A stretch of 64,000 nucleotides of DNA, taken from contig FJOG01000007.1 in NCBI GenBank assembly GCA_900073065.1, positions 1,663,156-1,727,155 on the forward strand. The letters are read 5' to 3'. A model generated the notes under the pieces. That model ran no database searches, was not told the origin of the DNA, and worked only from the letters and a program-made list of their open reading frames with translations. This document shows, piece after piece, positions 54,998 to 64,000 of this stretch (positions within the stretch are counted from its first letter, which is position 1; every line of letters begins with the position of its first letter). The stretch comes from Phialocephala subalpina. Lineage: Eukaryota; Ascomycota; Leotiomycetes; Helotiales; Mollisiaceae. The translations under genes and the position numbers were made by a program.

Positions 54998-56328
54998 TCA
55001 GATCGCTGCGGTACTACCAGGAACAAAAACAACTAGCACGGTCGCGTATCTAAAGACAGATCAGTCAGTACCCTCAAGTCGGGTTTAAAACTCAAAAGCC
55101 GGCCGAGCACCAGGCATCGGTGGAGAATATTCAACTTACGTGGCACCTCCCAGGAACATTTCCCAGGTCTTTACCTTCGTCATCAAAGCCAGCGTCATAA
55201 TGACGACAGCAGACGCCACGACTATTACTCCCATTCGTATCGCAACTTTGGAAACAGCGTTGATAATTATGACTGGAATGAGAAGTATAAGAACGACAAT
55301 CCAGGCGATGAGGCTACGAGTGATGCGCTTTAAAAGCGGGCTCGAGAAGATGAATACGTTGGGATCGCGAGAGAGATCGATTTTCGGACGCTAGATTGGA
55401 AATTTTAGCTTAAGCAACCAGACTCAAAGACGAGAAAGGTGTGCCAAGAGAGAAAAGAAATCTTTGGTAAGCGATAGATATACTTACCTTCTTGAAAATC
55501 CTATAGCAGAACATGATTACCTTTTCAAGAAAAAGTTCTACTTGAGCCAAAGGTTCATCGCTAGGTGTTCCTACGCTAAGAAGGTCTGACTTCGAGAGAT
55601 ACGCTGTTTCGTCCGTTGCAAGATTGGCGCTATTTTCGATCCAATTCGTCAAGTTCTTGACATCTCTTCGCTTTGGAACCTGATAGCTGAGCATTTTATT
55701 ATTTCTTTCGACGAGTTCGTCTGTTCCGATTATCAATTCTGCCGAGGAGCGGTTCTGCCATAATGCACATACCGTATTCCCTTAATTATACCTCTATGTC
55801 GGACAGTATTTGCTTTCTCGCAGGATTTACGTCTCTGCGTGCATTACCTAAGAAGATGGGCTGTTTCTCAGAATGGTCGATCTGTTATAATTGGCCTTCG
55901 AGAAGTGATAATCGATCTTGCTTGAAAAGTAGTAGGCAAGCCGCATGTGAGTAAAGCGCCGACAGATGTGGTACGGACTGTGGGCCGAAATAAGGGAGCA
56001 AAATTGCGGGTAACCTGGTGTGCAGTCTTCAACTAGGTAGAAAATCAGGTACAGGTATCTGGATGGTAGATTAGTTGGTGGTACTTTGTTTTCTTCCAAT
56101 AACCTCCTGTTCGTCTTGGTCATCCGTGTCGGCTTGATCGCGTAAAAATATTCTAGACCCGGCTTGGCTTATTCTTCGTATTGCTCGTCGGTATCTTGAA
56201 CCTTGGATACTTTGAACTGTAGCTGTAAGTTTCGCTGAGTTGAAAAATAGGGTGTTCGATATATTACTGTCTTGGGTACCACCGTCAGAGGAAATTGCAG
56301 TAGGGGCAATATTGACCCTTTGAGACAT
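54998..56328 (-). pseudogene. DUF6594 membrane protein, broken in exon 2
   Basis: Five exons: 56085-56328, 55773-56032, 55488-55738, 55140-55390 and 54998-55049. The text matches DUF6594 proteins: GYPQFCSLISAHSPYHICRR, SEKQPIFLGNARRD, LSYQVPKRRDVKNLTNWIE, ATDETAYLSKSDLL, and three C-terminal membrane helices (ITRSLIAWIVVLILLIPV, then two more) finishing VVFVPGSTAAI. Exon 2 is damaged: one base is missing near 55940 (after HMRL), and TAA codons lie at 55885-55887 and 55786-55788 where Gln or Lys is expected. All splice sites are intact, so decay is recent. Function of the family is unknown. Confidence 0.88.
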
Positions 56329-56889
56329 TTTACCTGCTAAGGCTTATCCTCGTTGATCTTCAGAGTACTGTTTATCTCGAAGATCACGAAAGGCCATGCC
56401 CATCTTAGCCCAGAGCGAAGAGTTGCGCCGCAATGCTGACCTCAAAAATTAAACAGGGATTAAGACCATGAGAAGGCTGTGTCGCTGGACATGGCCGATT
56501 GGCCCTCAATGCATGCAAGTTGATGTAGCTGCTTTGAGAAGGCAGTGCTTTGTGATCACCACTATTGGCTATTGGTTTTCATTTCGCATTAGGCTGCCAT
56601 ACCCGTTGATTCTCTCGGGCGCAATAAAATAATGCGCAGCGCTCTCGCTGAATAGCTCCATTTATCCTACCGGGCCCACCGGATCCACGTTTTGCTGAGA
56701 CACGTTTCGAGCAATGACAGAAGACGAGTACGTAAATTTTGATTATCGCTTTTGCTGGCAGACTTGAGTTGCTAAAGAGACGGCAGGCACAAGGAAAAGG
56801 TTGACAGCGGCGACGATGGGCGTGCCACAGTGAAAAAGGGACAGGTAAGCCTGGCCAAACCTAGGTCGAAATAGATTATATCGCCTGGT
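56329..56889. other. Intergenic, no gene seen
   Basis: Mixed sequence leading into the AT block. No supported frame. Confidence 0.5.
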
Positions 56890-57735
56890 TTCTAATTTTT
56901 TTATCAAAAAATTATATTAAAATTAATATTAGTATTATAATAACTTGCTAATTAGCTTTTTGAATTATTATAAATTATATAAATATTACTTTCTTTTTCT
57001 TATTATTATATTCTTGAATAATAAATTTGGATTTCTTATAAAAATTATTTATAATTTTATTTTTAATTTTATTAATTAATTTATTTCTTATTTTTATAAT
57101 ACTTTGAATAATATTTTAAAAATAATAATTTTATTCTCGTATTATAAATTCAATAAAAGTTTTATATTAAAGTTTTATTTCTTTAATTTTAATTATAATA
57201 ATAAATATATTAATAAAATTTTTATTATAATACTCGAATATTAATTTATTAATTGGGTTTTCTTTATTTAATTTATTTGATAAAGAAAATCAAAAAGAAA
57301 AATTATCGAAAATTAGTTTTTTATTTATTAATTTTTTAATTTGAAATTTAAAATATAAAATAATTAATAAAATCAAAGATTTTATAATTTCTTATAAAAA
57401 TATTCTTATAAAATTTATAAAATTAAAATAAATAATTATATTATTTTTAATTATAATTATAATAATAAATTTTTTTAATATTTTAATATTTAATTATAAT
57501 TAAATTTAAATTTTTATTTATAAATTATATTATAAATTTTAAAATATTTAATTAAAAAAATAAATTTTTTTTGGAATTTAATATTTTTATTTATAAAAAA
57601 TATTATATAAATATATTAATTAATTTATTAATAATTATTAAATCGATTTAATTATAAAATAAAAATGAAAAAATAAATTTTTTTTTATAAATTCTATTAT
57701 AAAATTTCGAAATTATTATTTTTATTCTCTGTGGT
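56890..57735. repeat. Extremely AT-rich block, about 850 bp
   Basis: Nearly all A and T, with abrupt edges to normal composition on both sides (57735 to GTGGTTACATTC). Stop codons in all frames. Consistent with a repeat destroyed by RIP; the original element cannot be identified. Confidence 0.8.
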
Positions 57736-58633
57736 TACATTCGTCAACACAATAAAATCCTTTCCCAATCAGCTCACAATTGTACTTGAGTTCCACTAAC
57801 GACTTACTGTGATAGATGATTCAAGGGGAGGTCCCTGAGTGAGAGGCCCCGTTTCCTGCATCACGGAATATAGTAAGCCAGTGGCTAGGTGAACCGCGAC
57901 CGAGCATGCGTGGTCCCCCACATCGACCCCGAGCCAGTCTTAAGAATTGGACTGGACCAAAAGCCCAAGGAGCCCACCTTACCTTGTACGATTCGGCTGG
58001 CGCGAACACAACGATGTGATCCTTAGTAAACGCTTCTCGAGAAACAAGCAGTGCTATTTCAACTTCAACCCAATCACCGAAGCGCTACTCCTACATGATG
58101 TATCCGAGAAGAATGACACGGAACTCTGCGACATCCTCGTCACCTGCCAAAACGGCAACCGAGACCCATTTTGTTCCTTGACCCGAAGCTCCAGGTACCG
58201 CCTGCTTTGACCGCGAGGTCGACTGAGGACGGCAAACCAAGACAAGGGCCAGCATGCCTACACCCTATCGCTGCTCCGAAGGTTTTCGTCCGCAACTCAT
58301 CCGAACCTCAACTGCCATCACCCTGTCGTTGCCACCACGCCGAAATTTAGTTTAACCTGTTTCCATTTCAGCTAAATCCACAACATTAGACATTTTGAAA
58401 CTCAATCTTGCGGTGAGCCAACACGAGGCAGTTGTCGGGTCAGTGAACGGACAGGATGGGGGCGGGGCGAATTCATGCTTGCGAATCCGAGTGTAGTACG
58501 GCAATTTTGCCATTGGCTGTAGCACGCTCGTGAGCATAACCCAAAGCTCGATGTCGGACGGCCACCGAGGGACCGAGATTTATAGACAACGAGCAACACC
58601 ATACCTCGAAGTCCCTTTGCCACAGCGGAGTCG
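57736..58633. other. No intact gene; probably upstream part of the Myb-like relic
   Basis: Moderately GC-rich. Short frames break often. It may be a degraded extension of the following pseudogene. Confidence 0.4.
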
Positions 58634-59022
58634 GTGCTGGCTGCTGAGTACGAGGAGTGGCCCCTCCATGGCTTCCTCAAACATACCCGGATCGGAAGTA
58701 CAACGCGGTTCAATCTACAGTTTCATCTGACCCATATCCCCGAGCACCTGGAGCTATCTGGTCTTTCCGAAGCGTTGCGCAGTAGCATCGAAACGTCAGC
58801 ACAGCATCAGACCTCTCACAGCGCTGTTGCGCATTCCAAGACGCGCCATGTCGAATTGAGGCATCTAACGAAGCGCATTCCATGGACCAAAGAAGAAGAC
58901 GAGACTTTGGTGAAGATGAAGGAGGAGGATGGCTGTTCGTGGGAAGAACCTCAGGGACAATTCAAGTACACTACTCTACGAAGCTTGGTGGTGGTACCGG
59001 ATCGAGAAAACGCACACGGTGA
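58634..59022 (+). pseudogene. Myb/SANT-like protein fragment, degenerate
   Basis: The frame starting near 58634 reads YEEWPLHGFLKHTRIG and FNLQFHLTHIPEHLELSG, which is common in a fungal multicopy protein family, then RIPWTKEEDETLVKMKEEDG and SWEE, a Myb/SANT repeat start (W-T-x-EED). After SWEE the reading moves to a second frame with SGTIQVHYSTKLGG and a basic tail ending TGA 59020-59022, as expected for the end of the same family; about 20-30 bases and the frame have been lost between. The upstream part is not recognisable. A broken copy of a dispersed gene, near AT-rich DNA and inverted-repeat elements. Confidence 0.6.
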
Positions 59023-59805
59023 TGAAAGGTTTAAGCATAGAGGTTATATTGTTACTATGATAGAATATGATGCTGATACCTAGTCCTCCATATGTATTTG
59101 CCCTGCCCTCTGTTCCCAAATGGCTGATCGCTTCGTTGAATGCACTGATCATTCCGTCGTACATGATGTTGCGATCTTTGTAGGTTCCTGTGAAAAGCTT
59201 ACCCCTAATTGCAAAGAGGACGTCTCTTATATGATTCGAGGCTCCCTAAATCCATACCCTAAGGCAGCATTCAAGCTCACGGATCGCTGGAGACGACGAC
59301 TCGCAGTTCCCGCCCCTGCATGTAACCTCTGCGGGGAGAATGCAGATCCCCCGCATGCAGGAAAGTCAATCCTTCACTAAACCCTGTTCAATCTGGAGCC
59401 GCCTCCACTTTCTCGCATCACTATTCCTTTGCGGCATAGCTTGCTCACGACCTCACCTAGCTCTACCAAATTTCTACCAAATTTCTACCAGATGGCAACG
59501 GGAAAAACCTCGTCCTAGGAAAGACGGGAAGAGCCCAAATTACAGTGGCTGCTCTATGCGGAACCTGAAACCAAGCCGCGCGTAAGCCACACTGCTTACA
59601 GAACAACTACCGACTCCTTGTATTTACAGTGGGCTTCAGCCTGGTTGACCAGTCATGATCGTAGATTGCAGTGGAGATGGAGATTGACATGATCGCACGG
59701 TCCTGTTCTATGCTTAGCTGATCGCCTAAGTAAAGACGACCCCCTTTTAAGCCACGGCCGATCATATTCAATAGCTCTACTTTTTTGAAACATGCTATAT
59801 CATAG
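59023..59805. other. No supported gene
   Basis: Short frames only (for example one ending with CNLCGENADPPHAG near 59370). It contains a CCTGCATG/CATGCAGG inverted pair at about 59315-59362. Ends at the assembly gap. Confidence 0.45.
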
Positions 59806-60482
59806 NNNNNNNNNNNNNNNNNNNNNNNNNNNNNNNNNNNNNNNNNNNNNNNNNNNNNNNNNNNNNNNNNNNNNNNNNNNNNNNNNNNNNNNNNNNNNNN
59901 NNNNNNNNNNNNNNNNNNNNNNNNNNNNNNNNNNNNNNNNNNNNNNNNNNNNNNNNNNNNNNNNNNNNNNNNNNNNNNNNNNNNNNNNNNNNNNNNNNNN
60001 NNNNNNNNNNNNNNNNNNNNNNNNNNNNNNNNNNNNNNNNNNNNNNNNNNNNNNNNNNNNNNNNNNNNNNNNNNNNNNNNNNNNNNNNNNNNNNNNNNNN
60101 NNNNNNNNNNNNNNNNNNNNNNNNNNNNNNNNNNNNNNNNNNNNNNNNNNNNNNNNNNNNNNNNNNNNNNNNNNNNNNNNNNNNNNNNNNNNNNNNNNNN
60201 NNNNNNNNNNNNNNNNNNNNNNNNNNNNNNNNNNNNNNNNNNNNNNNNNNNNNNNNNNNNNNNNNNNNNNNNNNNNNNNNNNNNNNNNNNNNNNNNNNNN
60301 NNNNNNNNNNNNNNNNNNNNNNNNNNNNNNNNNNNNNNNNNNNNNNNNNNNNNNNNNNNNNNNNNNNNNNNNNNNNNNNNNNNNNNNNNNNNNNNNNNNN
60401 NNNNNNNNNNNNNNNNNNNNNNNNNNNNNNNNNNNNNNNNNNNNNNNNNNNNNNNNNNNNNNNNNNNNNNNNNNNNNNNNNN
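59806..60482. other. Assembly gap (677 N)
   Basis: Unknown sequence; any reading frame across it has no meaning. Confidence 0.99.
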
Positions 60483-60529
60483 TTTTGCGGCCTTTCGACG
60501 AATGGGAGTCTTTCCGTGGGCTTGCTGCG

Positions 60530-60721
60530 TACGGAGGTACAGCCCATAAGTAATCCAACAGCACTAGTAGGGGGTACCCTGGTGTCAACAACACTTTGCC
60601 CGATCTGACAATATATACCCTCACTTCCACAACAATTATGACCAAATCGGGGAAAGCTTTGTTTATATCTGGGGTACCCCTTACTAGTGCTGTTGGATTT
60701 CTTATGGGCTGTACCTCCGTA
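60530..60721. mobile_element. Foldback/MITE element with near-perfect 50-bp terminal inverted repeats, 192 bp
   Basis: The left end TACGGAGGTACAGCCCATAA and the reverse complement of the right end are identical for 21 bases, then differ by single bases through CCAACAGCACTAGTA and a GGGGTACC end. Interior also has an inverted pair (TTTGCCCGAT / ATCGGGGAAAG). TA at both edges fits a TA target duplication around a CGGAGG terminus, as in Tc1/mariner-type elements. Low divergence implies recent activity. It starts 48 bases after the gap, so a repeat may have caused the gap. Confidence 0.93.
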
Positions 60722-60914
60722 ACCTTACGCATCCGTACAGTAAATTTAGGCTAAGATTGCGCCCCTAAGAGAATTCGGGAAAGCCTAGCGTACGGACCCT
60801 TCCTCTCCACTCTCTGCGGTCGTCGATACCGTACAGTATATCTTTGGCGACCCGCACCGCTATGCTAAAACTTTGGAATTCGCCTCCTTACCTCACAACG
60901 GCATCAAATCGATC

Positions 60915-62236
60915 ATGGACAGCAATCTTTCACTCCAGAATTTGCAGCCACATATCTATGCTGCACTCATTACAACCACTACCCTAGCAATTGTTGCTGT
61001 CTGTTTACGTTTCCTTGCACGGCGACTAGTTCACGCTGAACTATGGCTTGACGATTGGTTGAGTCTTTTGGCTCTGGTATGCTCTTTCCTCACCCTATCT
61101 AAAAATTCCTATCGCCTAGATAATAACGTCGTTATAAGATTACTACACTGGGTTGGGACATTTGCGTAGCCATTAGTAAGTCTGATTTTTATCACTACTA
61201 GAACAACGTAGCTCAAAATTGCCCTAGTTCTTAGGTTTGGAATGGGCCGACATATCGAAACCATTGAACAACCTATTTCAACAATATACCGCAACGTCCT
61301 GCTAATGCTCTGGATTGGAGAATTGTTTTACGGATTCGCTCTTGCTCCTGCCAAGCTCTCTCTCCTTGCCTTCTACTGGCGCATTTTCCAGGTTTCGAGT
61401 ATCCGGCTACCAATCAAGATGATGGTCGTATTAGTTGCACTCTGGTCTATTATTAGAGCAAGTATATCCTATATCTCTCTATCTATACTAGACTAATTAC
61501 TAAGTAGGTTTTCATGATTGTATTTCACTGCTACCCTGTTCAAGGCTACTGGGACAAGTCTATACAAGCGACATGTAATATTAACGATCAAAAGTTTTTT
61601 GGCGGTACAGTAACGACTCATCTACTGATGGATTTCATAATTTTGGCAATCCCAGTACGATATATCCTGAAGCTGCATACGTCCTTGTCTCAGAAACTAT
61701 CTATTCTTGCAATGTTTCTTTTTGGTAGCTTGTAAGTTGAAAATACTATTCGTTGTATAATTCTCAATTAATTTATAATAATAGTATTTGCTTTGCAACT
61801 ATTATTCAGATAGTTATCTGTTTAAAACTTGATAGCACATCACCAGATATTACATGGACTTTCGCACGAATAGCTCTTTGGGGAACTGTTGAGGTGAATC
61901 TAGCTGTGATAGCAAGTATGTAGAGATGAACTCTGTTTCTAATTAGTGCTAACTAGTATGATTATAGCCTGCCTTCCGTCGCTTCGTCCTATATATCGCA
62001 TGGTGGTAACTCGATCTTTGAAAAATCTCCAAAGCACACAAGAAGGTGGCTATAGTTCAACAGAATGGAAGGGCAGATCAAACTTTCATGTAGTGGGTAT
62101 CAGCAAAGGTGCAGATTCAGACTCTACAAAGAAGTTTGCAGCTAGAGATGGAGATGGTAACTATAGCTTTGCTGAGGCTATTGATGCTCATAGTCGAAGT
62201 ACTAACGCGACATATGAGTTGGACAATATTGGTTGA
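60915..62236 (+). CDS. Fungal rhodopsin-like seven-helix membrane protein (Pth11-type)
   Basis: Multi-exon gene. Certain parts: exon 1 from ATG 60915 to 61076 (MDSNLSLQNLQPH, first helix, LDDWLSLLAL), 61235-61457 (FGMGRHIETIEQ, LAPAKLSLLAFYWRIF), 61508-61731 (VFHCYPVQGYWD, ILAIPVRYILKLH), 61785-61915 (DITWTFARIALWGTVEVNLAVIA) and a last exon to 62236 (IIACLPSLRPIYRM and a hydrophilic tail). These are the conserved blocks of the fungal rhodopsin-like family. Two splice regions are problematic: exon 2 (61077-61234) could not be resolved, and the in-frame choice for the final intron (61916-61946) is only 31 nt. The 61458 intron appears to use a GC donor. Mild decay is possible. The family includes surface sensors. 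Confidence 0.75.
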
Positions 62237-62583
62237 GAGTCACGAGACTACCAGATTAGGTTGGCCTGATACTGTTCATTGTCACATCATGGAACTGCAC
62301 CTGTACTTTAGCTGGACTCCTTAGATATCAACACATCACTGGTTTGACCAACACATGCATCATCATCACGTCCAGGAACCTTCCAAACTGACAGTTGTGA
62401 GCCCGGCGAGGCGGTAATTGAATTGAGAACAACTCTATTCGACGCCCTGCGTTATATGCTGTCAGCCCTACGATTAGGCACATCCTACCGATCAAACCAC
62501 AACCCTGATATCTCCACTCGAAATCAACACATTACCGATTTCGCGTGCTAATACCACTTTATACGACTGTATTTCGACTCACA
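62237..62583. other. Upstream region of the gag-like ORF, no gene seen
   Basis: Could hold the 5' part of a retroelement, but no LTR or primer-binding site could be recognised. Confidence 0.4.
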
Positions 62584-63522
62584 ATGGCCACGATGACGTC
62601 TCGCACTCCTTTAGTCTTGTCAACTAGCAATGACTGGGAACCATGGCTTGAACTCATCAAAATAGCCACAATCGAGTACGATATATGGAAGTATATCAAT
62701 CCAAATCAACCAATCGGAGCGATTCCTACCCTAGTCAAACCTGTGGAGCCGTCTCCTGCCAACGTTAAGGCCAACATACGTGTTCCAAGCGCGTCTGGCC
62801 CAGATACTTATCGAGAACCTACTTACCTCGATCTTAACTCAGAAGAACGCGAGTATTTACGATGGCTTACGAACAAATACGACAATGGTCATCGAATCTA
62901 CCGTCGACAATTCGAAGCACTTGGCAAACTACGTGTCAAAATCCAAGAAACAGTCAATCCAAAGTATTTCATCTATACACGAGCAGAGTCTGCGTACGAG
63001 GTTATGGTGAAGCTCAAGGAGCGATTCAAACCAACAGATTACGCAAAAGCAGAGGAGCAACGCGCCAAATGGCTTGGGTTACAGCAATCAAGGACTGTGA
63101 CAGACGTCGATGGCTGGCTTCAACTATGGGAAACAACGTACGATGAGTGTCACGAGATAGGACTACCTAAAGTACAGGGAAATTGGCCTGTCAACTCATT
63201 CATTAACGCCTTACGGAAGATATCTCCTTCTTTCGCAGACAGCGTGAGCTACAAGCAAGCCAAGGGCGACCTTCCAAGCTTCAAGGAACTGCTCTACCGC
63301 TACCGAACCTGGCATCGAAACACGGACGTTAATACCTCATTCAGCCAAGTTAAGAATGCTATATTCTCCACATCAACGGCTGGTGCGCCCACGCCAACAC
63401 CAACACTCCAAGGCAAAGATCGTAACGGTAACGACAAGCCAAGGAAGAAAACCTGCCTTTGTAGAAAAGAATACGCCTGGTCAAAATGCGCTTATTTATT
63501 CGAATTTATAAAAATAAAATAA
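62584..63522 (+). CDS. Ty1/copia-type retrotransposon gag-like protein
   Basis: 312 residues from ATG 62584 (MATMTSRTPLVLSTSNDWEPW). The start motif (S-x-DWEPWLELIK), the RAESAYEVMVKLKERFKPTDYAK block, the W-x2-LW-x-TYDECH segment and a final zinc-knuckle-like CLCRKEYAWSKC are the known signs of copia-type gag from ascomycetes. In the knuckle Tyr replaces the usual His (C-x-C-x3-H-x4-C), so zinc binding may be lost. The frame is uninterrupted and of normal base composition, yet stops 38 bases after the knuckle where the DNA turns AT-rich; pol (protease, integrase, RT) is not readable. Either a truncated element or a kept gag gene. Confidence 0.85.
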   Translation: MATMTSRTPLVLSTSNDWEPWLELIKIATIEYDIWKYINPNQPIGAIPTLVKPVEPSPANVKANIRVPSASGPDTYREPTYLDLNSEEREYLRWLTNKYDNGHRIYRRQFEALGKLRVKIQETVNPKYFIYTRAESAYEVMVKLKERFKPTDYAKAEEQRAKWLGLQQSRTVTDVDGWLQLWETTYDECHEIGLPKVQGNWPVNSFINALRKISPSFADSVSYKQAKGDLPSFKELLYRYRTWHRNTDVNTSFSQVKNAIFSTSTAGAPTPTPTLQGKDRNGNDKPRKKTCLCRKEYAWSKCAYLFEFIKIK

Positions 63523-64000
63523 AAGAATTTACTTTTTAATAATTTATTTAAAAGAATTATATTATAAATAAATAATATTCTTAAAGAATTTTTTTAATTA
63601 TAAATTATTTCGTTTCAATTAATTATATATAAAATTTCATTATAATATAATATTAATTTTTTTATTTTTTAATCAAATAAAATATATTAATTTTTTATAT
63701 TTTTTAATAATTAATAATCGAAAATAATTTTTTTTTTTATAAAATATATTAATTTTTTATTTTTTAATCAAAATAATAAAATTTTAATAAATTATTAAAA
63801 GAAATTAATTAAAAAAATTAAATTTCTTTTATTTATATTATATTATTCATATAAATTACTTTCTTTTAATTATTTATTAATAAAAATTATTATGAAAATT
63901 ATTATAAATATATATATAAAATAAAATAAAATTTATTATTATATTATATAATTAAATATTATAGTTTTAATTATTAAATTCGATTGATTTTATTACTATT
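63523..64000. repeat. AT-rich block running off the window end
   Basis: Almost purely A/T from about 63485 on, in the place where copia pol would follow gag. Probably a RIP-destroyed repeat. Confidence 0.75.

Noticed and set aside
59120..59380. 86-codon frame ending with a C-x2-C-like CNLCGENADPP segment
   Set aside because: Only one Cys pair, no family block, adjacent to degraded sequence and the gap.
59792..60732. Long open frames on both strands across the gap
   Set aside because: They consist of unknown bases (N) and have no meaning.
1..64000. CRISPR array, prokaryotic operon or phage
   Set aside because: Spliceosomal introns, fungal families and lack of regularly spaced repeats exclude these.

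Overview
This is nuclear DNA of a filamentous ascomycete (Pezizomycotina; the gene families would fit Leotiomycetes, but that is an inference). The evidence is short 44-92 nt introns with GTAAGT/GTATGT donors, fungal-only families (bZIP with DUF3425, DUF6594, fungal rhodopsin-like, kinase/ankyrin proteins), and blocks of extreme A+T with sharp edges next to broken genes, as left by repeat-induced point mutation (RIP). One 677-base assembly gap is present.

Layout. 0-10 kb: end of a fungal multi-pass membrane protein; divergent TUM1-type sulfurtransferase and APC11; two small Cys-rich genes sharing a W-x-C-C-x-C motif; an unknown 150-residue protein; a low-complexity protein; an ER-type FKBP prolyl isomerase. 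10-19 kb: an SDR, a SET-MYND pseudogene, a conserved fungal protein, and a tandem pair of secreted-type genes, the first broken. 18.6-32.3 kb: SDR, bZIP regulator, cupin, dienelactone-hydrolase-like enzyme, MDR reductase, a PARP-fold ADP-ribosyltransferase, a secreted alpha/beta hydrolase and a secreted heme-thiolate peroxidase. This run of oxidoreductases and hydrolases around one transcription factor could be a small catabolic cluster. 33-46 kb: a second member of the membrane family from position 1 (with an in-frame stop), a repeat-rich gene-free stretch, a Trk potassium transporter, a secreted alpha/beta hydrolase and peptide:N-glycanase PNG1. 50-64 kb: a degraded accessory region with a kinase-Sel1-ankyrin pseudogene split by an inverted-repeat element, a DUF6594 pseudogene, a Myb-like relic, AT blocks, the gap, another inverted-repeat element, a rhodopsin-like receptor gene, and a Ty1/copia-type gag ORF that runs into AT-rich sequence.

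Read directly from the sequence: four short elements with terminal inverted repeats (22280-22544, 36107-36367, 52921-53312, 60530-60721), the first two related by their ends. At least six genes carry nonsense codons or frameshifts while their neighbours are intact. All exon boundaries were placed by eye from splice consensus, reading frame and family knowledge.
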